From Treponema sp. (GTDB lineage Bacteria; Spirochaetota; Spirochaetia; Treponematales; Breznakiellaceae), in assembly GCA_031266775.1 (NCBI GenBank), contig JAISAQ010000028.1:1-50760 (forward strand): 50,760 nucleotides of DNA. Direction: 5' to 3'. Below are positions 24,386 to 33,551 of the stretch, piece after piece (positions within the stretch are counted from its first letter, which is position 1; every line of letters begins with the position of its first letter). The position numbers were made by a program, and so were the translations under genes. The notes below the pieces were generated by a model. That model was not told the DNA's origin and did not search any database. It was given only the letters and a program-made list of their open reading frames with translations.

Positions 24386-25330
24386 GTGAAAAAATACGTA
24401 TTTTTATTGACGATGACGGTGTTCGCCGCAGGCCTGTGGGCCAGGGCGGGCGGGGAACGCATACGCATGGCGACCGGGGGAAATACGGGGACCTATTACG
24501 CGTTCGGTTCGGCCGTAGGCCAGATCATTACCGCGAAAACCGGCATACCCGTTGTCATACAGTCCACAGGGGCGTCGAAGGCCAACATACAGCTCGTGGC
24601 CGCGGGGGAAGTGGAACTGGCGATTGTCCAGAACGATGTCATGGATTACGCCTACCGGGGAACGGATCTCTTTACCGGCGAGCAGACCCAGGCGTTTTCC
24701 ACCATGGCGGCCCTCTACGCCGAGGTATGCCAGGTGGTGGCGAATCCCGCGTCGGGAATAAAAACCATCGCGGATCTTAAAGGCAGGAATGTTTCTGTCG
24801 GCGACGCCGGAAGCGGCACCGAATTCAACGCCCGCCAGATTCTTGAAACCTACGGAGTTACCTTTAACGACATCAACAAGCAGAACCTGAGCTTCGGCGC
24901 GTCGGCGGACGCGCTGCGGGACAACAAGATAGACGCTTTTTTCTGCGTCGCCGGCGCGCCGACCATGGCCATCGTTGATCTTGCGATGGGAAAAGACATT
25001 ACCGTGCTTGAAATAGACGACGCCCATGCCGCCGCCCTTATTGAAAGATATCCGTTTTACACCCAGTACCCCATAGCCGAAGGAAGCTACCGGGGCGTTT
25101 CCGGCGCGGTCAAAACTGTGGCGGTCAAGGCGACCTTTATTGTGAGCAATAAACTTTCGGACGATACGGTGTACCGGCTTACAAAAACGCTGATGGAAAA
25201 CAGCGCCGAAATCGCGGCGGCCCACTCCAAGGGCGCGGAGCTTTCTTCCTCATACGCGGTCAGCGGAATTTCCGTGCCGTTTCACCCCGGAGCCAGGCGG
25301 TACTTCCGGGAAACAGGCGTGATGCAGTAG
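24386..25330 (+). CDS. TRAP transporter substrate-binding protein, TAXI family
   Basis: 314 residues. Signal peptide (KKYVFLLTMTVFAAGLWA), then the TAXI hallmark MATGGNTGTYYAFGSAVG and VQNDVMDYAYRG. GTG start with AGGAG upstream; an earlier in-frame ATG at 24350 would put the promoter's -10 inside the gene. TAXI proteins bind small carboxylates such as 2-oxoglutarate or glutamate in the characterised cases; the ligand here is unknown. First of a three-gene operon with a DUF1850 protein and the fused permease. Confidence 0.93.
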   Translation: MKKYVFLLTMTVFAAGLWARAGGERIRMATGGNTGTYYAFGSAVGQIITAKTGIPVVIQSTGASKANIQLVAAGEVELAIVQNDVMDYAYRGTDLFTGEQTQAFSTMAALYAEVCQVVANPASGIKTIADLKGRNVSVGDAGSGTEFNARQILETYGVTFNDINKQNLSFGASADALRDNKIDAFFCVAGAPTMAIVDLAMGKDITVLEIDDAHAAALIERYPFYTQYPIAEGSYRGVSGAVKTVAVKATFIVSNKLSDDTVYRLTKTLMENSAEIAAAHSKGAELSSSYAVSGISVPFHPGARRYFRETGVMQ

Positions 25331-25837
25331 TTGAACAGGCGCTTCCTCCTTATCGCAGATCTGTTCCTTGCCTCTCTTGCCGCGGCGGGAGGGGCGTCCG
25401 CGAAAAGCCGCGCGGAAACCGTTCCCGGCGTTCCTTTTTTTCTTGTTCTTTCCGATGAAAAGACGGGAAAGACCTACGGTGAATGGGAAGCTCCCGAAGG
25501 AAAGGAATTTGCCGTCGAATTTATCCATTCGGTGAACAACAGCCCGGTGCGTGAAATGTTCACGGTGGAAGGCGGCGTGATACGCGGCAGGGCCGTCCGT
25601 TTTTTTTCCTTTGGCGCGGGCATGCAAAGTACGCTGGAAGAAGGGGAGCGTTTCTTCCGCGACGGCGAAGGCATGATCATAACGGGAACCGGGCGGGTCT
25701 GGGAGAAATTGCGTTATATAGTGGGAACCGTCTCGGATCATGTTCTTTTTATCGGGGATGAATGTGTCGGGTTGAGGGATCTCTGCGGAAGAAACGCCCA
25801 GGTTGTTTTTAAAATACGGAAAGGAGGCGGAAAATGA
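25331..25837 (+). CDS. DUF1850 protein of the TAXI TRAP operon
   Basis: 168 residues from a TTG that directly follows the previous stop codon. A hydrophobic N-terminus (RRFLLIADLFLASLAAAGGASA) suggests export or a membrane anchor. The core WEAPEGKEFAVEFIHSVNNSPV is the DUF1850 signature; such proteins are typically encoded between the TAXI binding protein and its permease, as here, and may be accessory subunits. Function unproven. The stop overlaps the permease ATG (ATGA). Confidence 0.85.
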   Translation: MNRRFLLIADLFLASLAAAGGASAKSRAETVPGVPFFLVLSDEKTGKTYGEWEAPEGKEFAVEFIHSVNNSPVREMFTVEGGVIRGRAVRFFSFGAGMQSTLEEGERFFRDGEGMIITGTGRVWEKLRYIVGTVSDHVLFIGDECVGLRDLCGRNAQVVFKIRKGGGK

Positions 25838-27756
25838 CGGGCCGGGATGATTCTTTTCACGCCTTGAGCGAAAGCGAAACCGAAGATCTTATTGCCGGCA
25901 TAGACCGTGAATCGAATGTGCGCAGGTTCTCCGGGTTTCCTTCGTATATTGTCACTTTCTTTTTGCTGCTCTTTGCAGCGTACATATTCTGGATAACCCT
26001 TTTCGCCTCCCTTCCCGAACAGGTCAGGCGCAGCGTCTTTTTGGGTTTTCTTGTTTTTAACGGTTACCTCCTGTACCCCCCGCGCCGTACAAAAGAGAGG
26101 AAGATCAACTATATCCCCTGGTACGATATAGCGCTTGGCATTACAGGGAGCGCCGCGTTTTTCTATTACGCGTTTAATTTTAACGCGATAATTTCCCGCG
26201 CCGTTCTTTTGCTGCCGGTTGATATTGCCGCGGGAATTGTGGGAATGGTAGTTCTCGCGGAACTGTGCCGGCGGGTTGTGGGGCTTCCCATACTGGTTGT
26301 CGCCGCCGCCTTTATTGTGTATGCGGCGGTGTCGGGTTTTTCCCTGCGCCGCGTCGTGCATCAGCTCTTCTATACCACCGACGGCATCATCGGGACCCCG
26401 ACGGGCGTCTGTTCAACCTTTATTGTTCTTTTTATTTTTCTTGCCTCTTTTCTTGAAAAGTCCGGCATTGCCGCTTTTTTTATTGATCTTGCCAATTCGA
26501 TAGCCGGTTTCGCGTCGGGGGGGCCCGCAAAGGTGGCGGTTATCGCGAGCGCGCTTGAAGGCATGTACTCCGGAAGTTCCGTCGCCAATACGGTTGGTTC
26601 CGGCAGCGTGACCATTCCGGTCATGAAGAAGACGGGCTACAGGCCGGAGTTCGCCGCGGCGGTGGAAGCGGCCGCCTCAACAGGCGGGCAGATCATGCCT
26701 CCCATCATGGGGGCCGCCGCCTTTCTTATGGCGGAGCTGACCGGCGTTCCCTATCCCCTGATAGCGGTGTCGGCGGTACTTCCCGCGGCGCTTTATTTTA
26801 CGGGGATCTTCCTCATGATCCATTTCGAGGCGAAGAAACTCGGCCTTAAGGGGCTGCCCCGCGAGTCCATTCCCCGCTTCGGAAAACTCCTTGCAAGCCG
26901 GGGTTACCTCTTTCTTCCCGTTGTAGTGCTGATTGCGTTTATGGGCGCGGGCTTTACACCGGCCTACGCCGCCTGCATCGCGATAGCGGCGGCCATTATC
27001 GCCAGCTTTTTCAGAAAGGACACGCGCTTTACCCCCGCGTCCTTTATCGGCGCCCTTTCAGGCGGTTCACGGAACACCATCGGCGTCGCCATGGCCTGCG
27101 CCATGGCCGGCATTGTCGTCGGCATTGTTTCACTGTCCGGCCTGGGACAGGTGCTTATCGCCGCGCTGCTTGTCGTGGCGGAAAACAACCTTCTTCTTGC
27201 CCTTTTTCTTACGATGATAGCCTGCCTTGTTCTTGGCATGGGAATTCCCACTACGGCAAATTATGTGATCATGGCAACCATAACCGCGCCCATCGTGGTA
27301 CGCATGGGCGTTCCTGTTATGGCGGCCCACATGTTTGTGTTTTACTTCGGCATAGTGGCCGACATAACGCCGCCCGTTGCCCTTGCCGCCTATGCGGGAG
27401 CGGCCATAGCCGGCTCCAACCCCATAAAGACAGGCCTCATCGCGACCCGGCTCGCCATTACAGCCTTTATTATTCCCTATATCTTCGTGTTCAGCCCGGC
27501 CATGCTTCTTATCGACACCACTCCTCTTGAAGTGATCCGTATCGTGCTGACTTCCTGCGTAGGAATGTTCGGCCTTGCCGCGGGCCTTGAAGGTTATATG
27601 CTGAAAAAAGTCTCCCTGCCCCTGCGCCTGGCCGGCGTGGCGGGGGGCCTCTTGCTGATTGATCCGGGATTCTACTCCGATCTTGCCGGATTCGGCCTCA
27701 TCGCCTTTGTGACGCTGTCCCAGATTATCGGAACAAGGCGGAAACCGGGGGCGTAG
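25834..27756 (+). CDS. TRAP transporter fused permease (TAXI type, small + large subunit)
   Basis: 640 residues with about 16-18 hydrophobic segments. The N-terminal part (to about residue 130) is the 4-TM small subunit; the rest is the DctM-like large subunit with GMYSGSSVANTVGSGSVTIP, AAASTGGQIMPPIMGAAAFL and GMGIPTTANYVIM. These are the Na+/substrate-site loops. Secondary transporter driven by ion gradients and fed by the upstream periplasmic protein. Coupled to DUF1850 by a 4-base overlap. Confidence 0.94.
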   Translation: MTGRDDSFHALSESETEDLIAGIDRESNVRRFSGFPSYIVTFFLLLFAAYIFWITLFASLPEQVRRSVFLGFLVFNGYLLYPPRRTKERKINYIPWYDIALGITGSAAFFYYAFNFNAIISRAVLLLPVDIAAGIVGMVVLAELCRRVVGLPILVVAAAFIVYAAVSGFSLRRVVHQLFYTTDGIIGTPTGVCSTFIVLFIFLASFLEKSGIAAFFIDLANSIAGFASGGPAKVAVIASALEGMYSGSSVANTVGSGSVTIPVMKKTGYRPEFAAAVEAAASTGGQIMPPIMGAAAFLMAELTGVPYPLIAVSAVLPAALYFTGIFLMIHFEAKKLGLKGLPRESIPRFGKLLASRGYLFLPVVVLIAFMGAGFTPAYAACIAIAAAIIASFFRKDTRFTPASFIGALSGGSRNTIGVAMACAMAGIVVGIVSLSGLGQVLIAALLVVAENNLLLALFLTMIACLVLGMGIPTTANYVIMATITAPIVVRMGVPVMAAHMFVFYFGIVADITPPVALAAYAGAAIAGSNPIKTGLIATRLAITAFIIPYIFVFSPAMLLIDTTPLEVIRIVLTSCVGMFGLAAGLEGYMLKKVSLPLRLAGVAGGLLLIDPGFYSDLAGFGLIAFVTLSQIIGTRRKPGA

Positions 27757-27799
27757 GCCAGGGGCGCCGGTGAACGGAACGGCGTTCTTCCGGATCCTG

Positions 27800-28888
27800 T
27801 CAAACAGGTAATTCTATCTGGCTGGATATTTTTATCCTTTTATCGTTCCATATTTGAATAAGATTTGTTTTCAGAATCAACTGGGTCGGGATGTAGAAAA
27901 AGGGGGATTCCTGAATGGCCTGGGGAATGCTGCCGTCAATGAGCTGGCGTATCAATTTTACGGCGTAATATCCCTGGCTAAAGGGAGACTGAAAAAGAAT
28001 CCCGTACAGAATATTTTCGCGGATACATGTTTCAATTTCTTCATTAAAATCGTAGCCAATCATGAAAGGCCTTTTTTCCGGGCTCAATTCGCCCGCCGCG
28101 CGGGCCATGCCGATGGTTCCCATCATGCTGTTACAGAAAATGCCCTTTGCCCTGGTGGTAAGTAAAATCTGTTTTGAAATTTCATGGGCATTCCCGATGT
28201 TATCATAAAAATCATATATCCCCAGAATATTTATTTTTTTCTGTTCCGACACATAGTCCATAAAACCGGTGATCCGGTCGTGCAGTCCTTCGGCGGATAC
28301 CAAACTGCGCATCAGGGCGATGTGGGAGCCTTCATCCATTAAATCACAGTATATCTGTGCCGCCATGTGTCCTGACATGTAGCTGTTTTCGCCGACATAA
28401 CAGCTCCGGCTGGTATTGCCCAGGTCGTTGTTAACGGTAATGACCGGTTTGCCTCCGGCTATAAATTTTTCCACGATTGGATTCAGGAGCAGGGTATGTG
28501 TCGGGGATATAGCAACCGCGTCATAGCCGCCGTCCTCAAGAACGCGGATCAATTGTTCCGTCTGTTTATGGGGACTGTAATCTTCGGTCAGAATAAAATC
28601 AGTGGAAATTCCGATATGCCGGTATTCTTCCATGGCAGCCTTTATGCCTTCGATTATTTCAGAGTAAAAAAAATTATCCGGACTTGAAAAAGCGATCCGT
28701 ATGTTTTTTTTTGAAGACAGGGTTCTGGCAACCAGATTGGGCCTGTAATTCATTTTTTTCGCAAGTTCAAGTATTTTTTCCCTGGTTTCCTTATTGATGC
28801 GGCCCCTGTTGGTAAGGGCGCGGTGAACGGTAGCGACGGAGACGCCCAATTCCGCCGCCATATCGGACATTGTTATTTTATCGGCCAT
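27800..28888 (-). CDS. LacI-family transcriptional regulator of the sugar island
   Basis: 362 residues. N-terminal HTH (KITMSDMAAELGVSVATVHR, then ALTNRGRINKETREKI with the hinge NYRPNLVARTLSS), followed by a periplasmic-binding-protein-like effector domain (AVAISPTHTLLLNP, GHMAAQIYCDLMDEG, FMIGYDFNEEIETCI). The effector should be a sugar or sugar phosphate. Start at ATG 28888, 8 bases after the upstream stop and with AAGGAT upstream. Second gene of the minus-strand arm; it probably controls both arms through the palindromic sites at 29900-29919 and 30077-30084. Confidence 0.92.
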   Translation of the reverse strand: MADKITMSDMAAELGVSVATVHRALTNRGRINKETREKILELAKKMNYRPNLVARTLSSKKNIRIAFSSPDNFFYSEIIEGIKAAMEEYRHIGISTDFILTEDYSPHKQTEQLIRVLEDGGYDAVAISPTHTLLLNPIVEKFIAGGKPVITVNNDLGNTSRSCYVGENSYMSGHMAAQIYCDLMDEGSHIALMRSLVSAEGLHDRITGFMDYVSEQKKINILGIYDFYDNIGNAHEISKQILLTTRAKGIFCNSMMGTIGMARAAGELSPEKRPFMIGYDFNEEIETCIRENILYGILFQSPFSQGYYAVKLIRQLIDGSIPQAIQESPFFYIPTQLILKTNLIQIWNDKRIKISSQIELPV

Positions 28889-28896
28889 TTTTTCTT

Positions 28897-29877
28897 TTAT
28901 CCTTCTTCCCGCAGTTCCCACCATTTTACTTCGTTTTTATGGCGTATGATGATTTTTGAAAGCAGGGATACTGCCTTTTCAAGTCCTTCTTCGCGGCTCA
29001 TAAGGGCGTCTTCATGTTCGATGCTGATAACCCCGTTGTATCCTGTTTCCGCCAGTGTACTGATCATGACCTTCCACACATGGGCGTCATGGCCGTATCC
29101 CACGGTACGGAAATTCCATGCCCGGCCGGAAAATTCTCTATAGGGTTTTGCGTCCAGTACCCCGTTGAGCCTTTGCAGGCCGGTATTAATAAAACAGTCC
29201 TTTGCGTGGACATGATAAATACACCCGCCCATGGCGCGGATAGCCGCCGCCGGATCAATTCCCTGCCAGAATAGATGGCTTGGATCGAAATTCGCGCCGA
29301 TATTGGGATGAGCCAGGTTTTTTAATTTTAAGAGAGTTTCGGTATTATAAACACAAAACCCCGGATGAGGTTCAACTGCCAGTTTTGTTACCCCGTGCTC
29401 CAGGGCCAGTTCGGCGGTTTTACGCCAATAGGGCAAAAGAACATCGTTCCACTGGTAAGCCAGCGCCCTCGAATAATCTTCGGGCCAGGGACACGTTATC
29501 CAATTCGGCGTACGATCCCCGGGACCGCCCCCCGGACATCCGGAAAGAAGCAGCAGGGTATCGACTTCCAGGAGTTCCGCAAGACGCAGCGTGTCCAGAA
29601 TATCTTTCCGGTACCGCGCCGCCTGTTCCGGATCCGGATGTACGGGATTTCCCTGTGCTCCCAGGCCGCTAATCCTGAGTCCCCGTTCTTCAAGGAGCAG
29701 CCGCAGGCGGTTCAGGCTTTCCGGTTCGTCCAGTAACTGCCGGAGAGGCGCGTGGCGGGAACGGGAATAGCCGCCGCAGCCAAGTTCTACCGCTTTCAAG
29801 CCAAGTTCCGCGGCTTTGGTAAAACATTCTTCCGGAGGAAGATCGTTAAACAGAATGGTAAAAACACCGAGTTCCAT
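28897..29877 (-). CDS. Sugar phosphate isomerase/epimerase-type TIM-barrel protein (first)
   Basis: 326 residues of the xylose-isomerase-like/AP-endonuclease-2 superfamily. Visible metal-site strands: VELGCGGYSRSRHAP, KLAVEPHPGFCVYNT, NIGANFDPSHLFWQGIDP, IYHVHAKDCFI and GVISIEHEDALMS. The Glu, Asp, His and Glu ligands of the family are all present. Members isomerise or epimerise sugars or do beta-elimination on 3-keto-sugars; this one is not assigned. Start at ATG 29877 with AAGGAAA upstream; an in-frame ATG 7 codons earlier is possible. First gene of the minus arm, ahead of the LacI regulator. Confidence 0.88.
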   Translation of the reverse strand: MELGVFTILFNDLPPEECFTKAAELGLKAVELGCGGYSRSRHAPLRQLLDEPESLNRLRLLLEERGLRISGLGAQGNPVHPDPEQAARYRKDILDTLRLAELLEVDTLLLLSGCPGGGPGDRTPNWITCPWPEDYSRALAYQWNDVLLPYWRKTAELALEHGVTKLAVEPHPGFCVYNTETLLKLKNLAHPNIGANFDPSHLFWQGIDPAAAIRAMGGCIYHVHAKDCFINTGLQRLNGVLDAKPYREFSGRAWNFRTVGYGHDAHVWKVMISTLAETGYNGVISIEHEDALMSREEGLEKAVSLLSKIIIRHKNEVKWWELREEG

Positions 29878-29899
29878 ATTTTTCCTTCGCCATACCATG

Positions 29900-29919
29900 T
29901 TGCGGTAAATATTACGCAA
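29900..29919. promoter_or_regulatory. Candidate LacI-type operator, minus arm
   Basis: Near-palindrome with outer arms TTGCG and CGCAA, directly after the minus-strand -10. It shares the half-site TTTGCGT(T/A)A with the plus-arm site at 30077-30084. Confidence 0.5.
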
Positions 29920-29948
29920 AGTATACCATGAATACAGAGGAGCCGCAA
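29920..29948 (-). promoter_or_regulatory. Putative promoter of the minus arm
   Basis: On the minus strand: TTGCGG (29948-29943), 17-base spacer, TATACT (29925-29920). Confidence 0.55.
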
Positions 29949-30033
29949 GCCCGGAATTTGCGGCAAATTGTATAAAACAGGAAAAAAAGACGAATTTCAA
30001 AGGAAAAATGTATAAAAAAAGCGAAAAAAGAAT

Positions 30034-30063
30034 TTGACAGATAAAAATAAGATGGTATACAAT
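30034..30063 (+). promoter_or_regulatory. Putative promoter of the plus-arm sugar operon
   Basis: Consensus TTGACA (30034-30039), 18-base spacer, TACAAT (30058-30063). The divergent gap 29878-30128 is very AT-rich and holds no gene. Confidence 0.65.
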
Positions 30064-30076
30064 GGAAAAATAAAAA

Positions 30077-30084
30077 CGTTAACG
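30077..30084. promoter_or_regulatory. Candidate LacI-type operator, plus arm
   Basis: Perfect core palindrome CGTTAACG in the context AACGTTAACGCAAA, just downstream of the predicted transcription start, where a LacI-type repressor would block initiation. Confidence 0.55.
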
Positions 30085-30128
30085 CAAAAACGGCTATTGA
30101 TCTGTGTAATTTTTGAGGAGTTTTACGC

Positions 30129-31559
30129 ATGAAGAACATAAAAATAGGTTTGGCGCCTACAAGACGATTCTGTTTTTCAGTCGAGGACGCACTTAAATAT
30201 AAACGTCTTGTCGAAGAGAAGCTGGACGACTGGCGGGTGGACTATGTTACCATTGATTCTATTAACCCTGAAGGGCTTCTTTTAACCATGGCCGACGCCA
30301 GGAAAACGGTCGATTTTTTCAGGAAAGAACGGGTGGATGCGGTATTTGCCCCCCATGTAAATTTTGGGACCGAGGAAGCGGTTGCCTATGTTGCCCGGGA
30401 AACGGGGAAACCCTTCCTGCTCTGGGGGCCCCGGGACGAAAATCCCCTTCCCAACGGGGTCCATCTCAGGGATACCCAATGCGGACTTTTCGCTACCAGC
30501 AACGTACTCAATAAATACGGCGTTCCTTTTTCCTACATTGTCAACTCACGGGTCGACTCGGAAGTTTTCCGGCGGGGTTTTTCCGCTTTTGCCGCCGCCG
30601 CCCGGACCGCGAAAAATTTCATCGGCGCCCGGATAGGCCAGATTGGCAGCCGTCCCTCAAATTTTTATACCGTGATCGTTAACGAACAGGAGCTGTTGAG
30701 CCGCTGGAAGATTGAGACTGTACCCATAAGCCTTTTGCAGGTTGAGAAGGGTATTACCGCCATGATACGGGAGGGCAAGCGGGTACGGGACGCGGCGGCG
30801 GATATCCGCGGCCGTATGCCTCTTCGGGATGTGGACGAAAAGGATCTTGAAAAAATTGCCGCTCTCAAACTCTTTTTACTGGATTGGGCGGAGGCGGAAG
30901 GGCTGGGCGCCATTGCGATCAAGTGCCATGATGATCTGCCCAATGCGACGCGGTTCTATTCCTGTTTTTCAAACGGCGAAGTTACCGATGCGGGCATACC
31001 TGTTGCCTGCGAAACGGACATCCACGGCGCACTGTCTTCCATTTTGCTGCAGAGCGCCAAGAGTGACGGGAAACCGGTTTTTCTCGCGGATATGACGCAG
31101 AGGAGCCCCGATAATCCCAACGCGGAACTCCTCTGGCATTGTGGTAATTTTCCCTATTCGATGTGCGGCCCTGAGTGTGAACGTTTTCTTGGACGGCACA
31201 GTAATATTGTTCCCCCCCTGCCCGGTACGGGTAATTTCGAAATTATTATGCCTGAAATTACCGTCGCCAGATTTGACGGCATGAATGGGGTATATTCCCT
31301 GTTTTTGGGTCAGGGGCGGCAGACCACGGGGCCAAAAAGTCTTGGAACCTATGTATGGATGGAGGTGGAAAATTGGCCCGTCTGGGAAGAAAAGCTGATA
31401 TACGGCCCGTATATTCATCATGTTGCAGGAGGAAGCGGACACTGCGCCGGGGTGCTGTACGAGGCCTGTAAATATATTCCCGGCCTGAAACCGGATCCGG
31501 TGCATCCCACTGATGCGGAAATTCGCTCCTGGTTGCGGGGAGATGATCTGAGGGAATGA
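30129..31559 (+). CDS. L-fucose/L-arabinose isomerase-family protein
   Basis: 476 residues, close to the two-domain ketol isomerases. The N-terminal Rossmann-like part has VDAVFAPHVNFGTEEAVAYV and LLWGPRDE. The C-terminal catalytic region has AIAIKCHDDLP, PVACETDIHGALSSILLQ and HHVAGGSGHCAGV, with the Glu/Asp/His metal ligands expected in this superfamily. Likely interconverts an aldose (or modified aldose) with its ketose using Mn2+. The sugar cannot be deduced; related proteins act on fucose, arabinose and sulfoquinovose. Head of the plus arm; GAGGAG lies upstream. The stop overlaps the kinase start (ATGA). Confidence 0.82.
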   Translation: MKNIKIGLAPTRRFCFSVEDALKYKRLVEEKLDDWRVDYVTIDSINPEGLLLTMADARKTVDFFRKERVDAVFAPHVNFGTEEAVAYVARETGKPFLLWGPRDENPLPNGVHLRDTQCGLFATSNVLNKYGVPFSYIVNSRVDSEVFRRGFSAFAAAARTAKNFIGARIGQIGSRPSNFYTVIVNEQELLSRWKIETVPISLLQVEKGITAMIREGKRVRDAAADIRGRMPLRDVDEKDLEKIAALKLFLLDWAEAEGLGAIAIKCHDDLPNATRFYSCFSNGEVTDAGIPVACETDIHGALSSILLQSAKSDGKPVFLADMTQRSPDNPNAELLWHCGNFPYSMCGPECERFLGRHSNIVPPLPGTGNFEIIMPEITVARFDGMNGVYSLFLGQGRQTTGPKSLGTYVWMEVENWPVWEEKLIYGPYIHHVAGGSGHCAGVLYEACKYIPGLKPDPVHPTDAEIRSWLRGDDLRE

Positions 31560-32572
31560 AAAAAGGAATGAAGCTCGCCGGCTTTGGAACCATTATTATG
31601 GATATGTTTCCCGGGACTCCCTGCCGGGGAATAGCCGGGCAGGAATCCTTTATTCCGTCTCCTGGAGGCGCCTGCGCAAATGTGGCGGTAGGGGCCGCAC
31701 GGCTGGGTGTGGAAGCGGCCTTTATGGGCAAGGCAGGAGATGATGCCTTTGGCCGGTATTTAAAGAGCGTGCTGGAAAATAACGGCGTTGATACCCGTGC
31801 GCTGGTATTTGACAGGAAGCACCGCACCACCTTGAATTTTCACGCGGGGCTTGAGACCGGAGAAATTGAATATCTCTTTTACCGGAATCCGGGAGCCGAT
31901 GAGCTCCTTGAATTTCCGGAGCTTGATTTGGAATTACTTAAGGAAGTACAAATATTTCATTTTGATTCTCTGTGTTTGACGGCGCCGGTCCTGCGCGGGA
32001 CCACGATGCGGGTACTTGAACTGTTCGCCGGTTCGGACACCCTTGTTTCATTTGATGTCAATTACCGGGACGCCATGTGGACGCCCGGGGAATGTGCAAG
32101 AGAGGTGTACAAGGTGTGGCCATATCTGGACATTATCAAAATGAACGAAACTGAACACGAGCTTCTTTTTGATACCGGAAAGGCAAGCCGGGGGATCGTG
32201 CCTGTTCTTTCAAAAAACAGCCTTCTGGGACTGCTCACTCTCGGAAAAAAGGGAAGCCTGTTAATACGGAACGGCGGAATTCTCAGGCAGCCGGCGATGG
32301 ATATTGAGCCGGTTGATCCCATAGGATGCGGAGACGCCTTTATTGCCGCGTTCCTCAGTTATCTCATGGAACATGGGCTTGGCGGCAGATCCGCTTTCAG
32401 GAACCTCAAGACCACGGACCTGGCCGGGGCCCTCACGTACGCCGATACCGCGGCGTCCCTTGCTGCCACCAAAAGGGGAGCCATGCCCGCACTGCCCGGA
32501 AAAGCCGAAGTTGAATTTTTTTTCAATAAAAGGACAGGGCAGAAGGAGTATACCGGTGATATCTTTTCGTGA
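31556..32572 (+). CDS. PfkB-family carbohydrate kinase
   Basis: 338 residues. N-terminal GFGTIIMDMFPGTP and SPGGACANVAVGAARLG (PfkB signature 1); C-terminal DPIGCGDAFIAAFLSYL (signature 2, with the catalytic base Asp). Phosphorylates a hydroxyl of a ketose or keto-acid with ATP; fructokinase- and IolC-like enzymes are in this family. Placed between the isomerase and the class II aldolase, it should produce the phosphorylated ketose that the aldolase cleaves. Coupled to the isomerase by a 4-base overlap; overlaps the aldolase by 17 bases. Confidence 0.9.
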   Translation: MKKGMKLAGFGTIIMDMFPGTPCRGIAGQESFIPSPGGACANVAVGAARLGVEAAFMGKAGDDAFGRYLKSVLENNGVDTRALVFDRKHRTTLNFHAGLETGEIEYLFYRNPGADELLEFPELDLELLKEVQIFHFDSLCLTAPVLRGTTMRVLELFAGSDTLVSFDVNYRDAMWTPGECAREVYKVWPYLDIIKMNETEHELLFDTGKASRGIVPVLSKNSLLGLLTLGKKGSLLIRNGGILRQPAMDIEPVDPIGCGDAFIAAFLSYLMEHGLGGRSAFRNLKTTDLAGALTYADTAASLAATKRGAMPALPGKAEVEFFFNKRTGQKEYTGDIFS

Positions 32573-33551
32573 TTTGGGAATAGCCGATCAGAGGGCGCTG
32601 CTTCAGGAAGCCTCTCGGGGAGGTTATGCGGTCCCGGCGTTTAATTTTGTTTTTATGGAACAATTACTTTCCATTGTGGATGCGTGTATTGAACGGCGGA
32701 GTCCTTTTATTTTGCAGTCCTCATCAAATACCTGCAAGAATCTCGGGATTGCCTATATACGCGCCCTTGCCGCGGCAAGCGCGGAACGGATCAAACAGGA
32801 AACCGGTTCTGCCATGATGGCTCTTAATCTGGATCACGGTTTGAATTATGAAGAATGTGTACAATGCGTCGATAACGGGTTTTCCGCCGTCATGATAGAC
32901 GGTTCCATGCTGCCCTTCGAAGAAAACGCCGCCTTGACTAAAAGGGTAGTTGATTACGCTCACCGGTATGGGGTTGCCGTGGAAGGAGAATTGGGGGCAA
33001 TCCCCGGGACGGAAGCTGAAGAGGAACATGGGAATGTGGGTGTTTCCTCCTGTTATACTGATCCCGCTCTGGCCCAAAGTTTTGTGGAAGAAACAAAGAT
33101 AGACTGTCTGGCGGTATCAATCGGAACTTCCCATGGGCTGGTAAAAATCAGGCCGGATAAAAACGGCAACCTCCCGGATCTTCGGTTTGATATTCTTGCC
33201 GAAATAGAAAGGCGTCTCCCTGGCTTTCCGGTTGTACTTCATGGTTCTTCCTGCATATACCCAGAGTATGTGCGGATGATCAATGCCAATGGCGGCAGCC
33301 TGGAATGCGTACAAGGTATACCCGAAGAATCCGTCCGCCGGGCCTCAAGGACAAACGTCTGCAAGATAAACGTTGCCTCCGATGGGTGGATTGCGGCTTT
33401 TGCGGCTACGCGGAAGGCTTTGGCGGAAAATACGGCCGCCATAGATCCCAGAATTTTTTTGCGCCCCGCCAGAAAAGCGATGAAGGATCTTTATATCCGT
33501 AAAATAGACACCATCATGGGAAGCGCGGGAAAAGGAGAACAGAGTGGCTAA
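32556..33551 (+). CDS. Class II (zinc) ketose-bisphosphate aldolase family protein
   Basis: 331 residues. GGYAVPAFNFVFMEQLLSIV, then the catalytic Asp93 and Zn ligand His94 (NLDHGLNYEE), EGELGAIPGTEAEEEHG, the Zn ligand in GTSHGLV and the last one in VVLHGSS: a complete FbaA/GatY/KbaY/IolJ set. Expected to split a ketose phosphate into dihydroxyacetone phosphate and an aldehyde. GTG start at 32556 with AGAAGGAG upstream, overlapping the kinase by 17 bases; a longer in-frame ORF into the kinase gene is rejected. Overlaps the next gene by 8 bases. Confidence 0.92.
   Translation: MISFRDLGIADQRALLQEASRGGYAVPAFNFVFMEQLLSIVDACIERRSPFILQSSSNTCKNLGIAYIRALAAASAERIKQETGSAMMALNLDHGLNYEECVQCVDNGFSAVMIDGSMLPFEENAALTKRVVDYAHRYGVAVEGELGAIPGTEAEEEHGNVGVSSCYTDPALAQSFVEETKIDCLAVSIGTSHGLVKIRPDKNGNLPDLRFDILAEIERRLPGFPVVLHGSSCIYPEYVRMINANGGSLECVQGIPEESVRRASRTNVCKINVASDGWIAAFAATRKALAENTAAIDPRIFLRPARKAMKDLYIRKIDTIMGSAGKGEQSG

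Noticed and set aside
27757-27800. Possible left att repeat of the tRNA-Ala gene (GGCCAGGGG)
   Set aside because: Only 9 bases match, they are in the inverted orientation relative to the tRNA 3' end, and no integrase gene is in the block.
30129-33551. Assignment of the isomerase-kinase-aldolase genes to L-fucose, rhamnose, inositol or sulfoquinovose breakdown
   Set aside because: Each fits in part, but signature genes are missing in the window (fuculose kinase/aldolase of the FucK/FucA type, IolD/IolB, sulfoquinovosidase), so no substrate is named.
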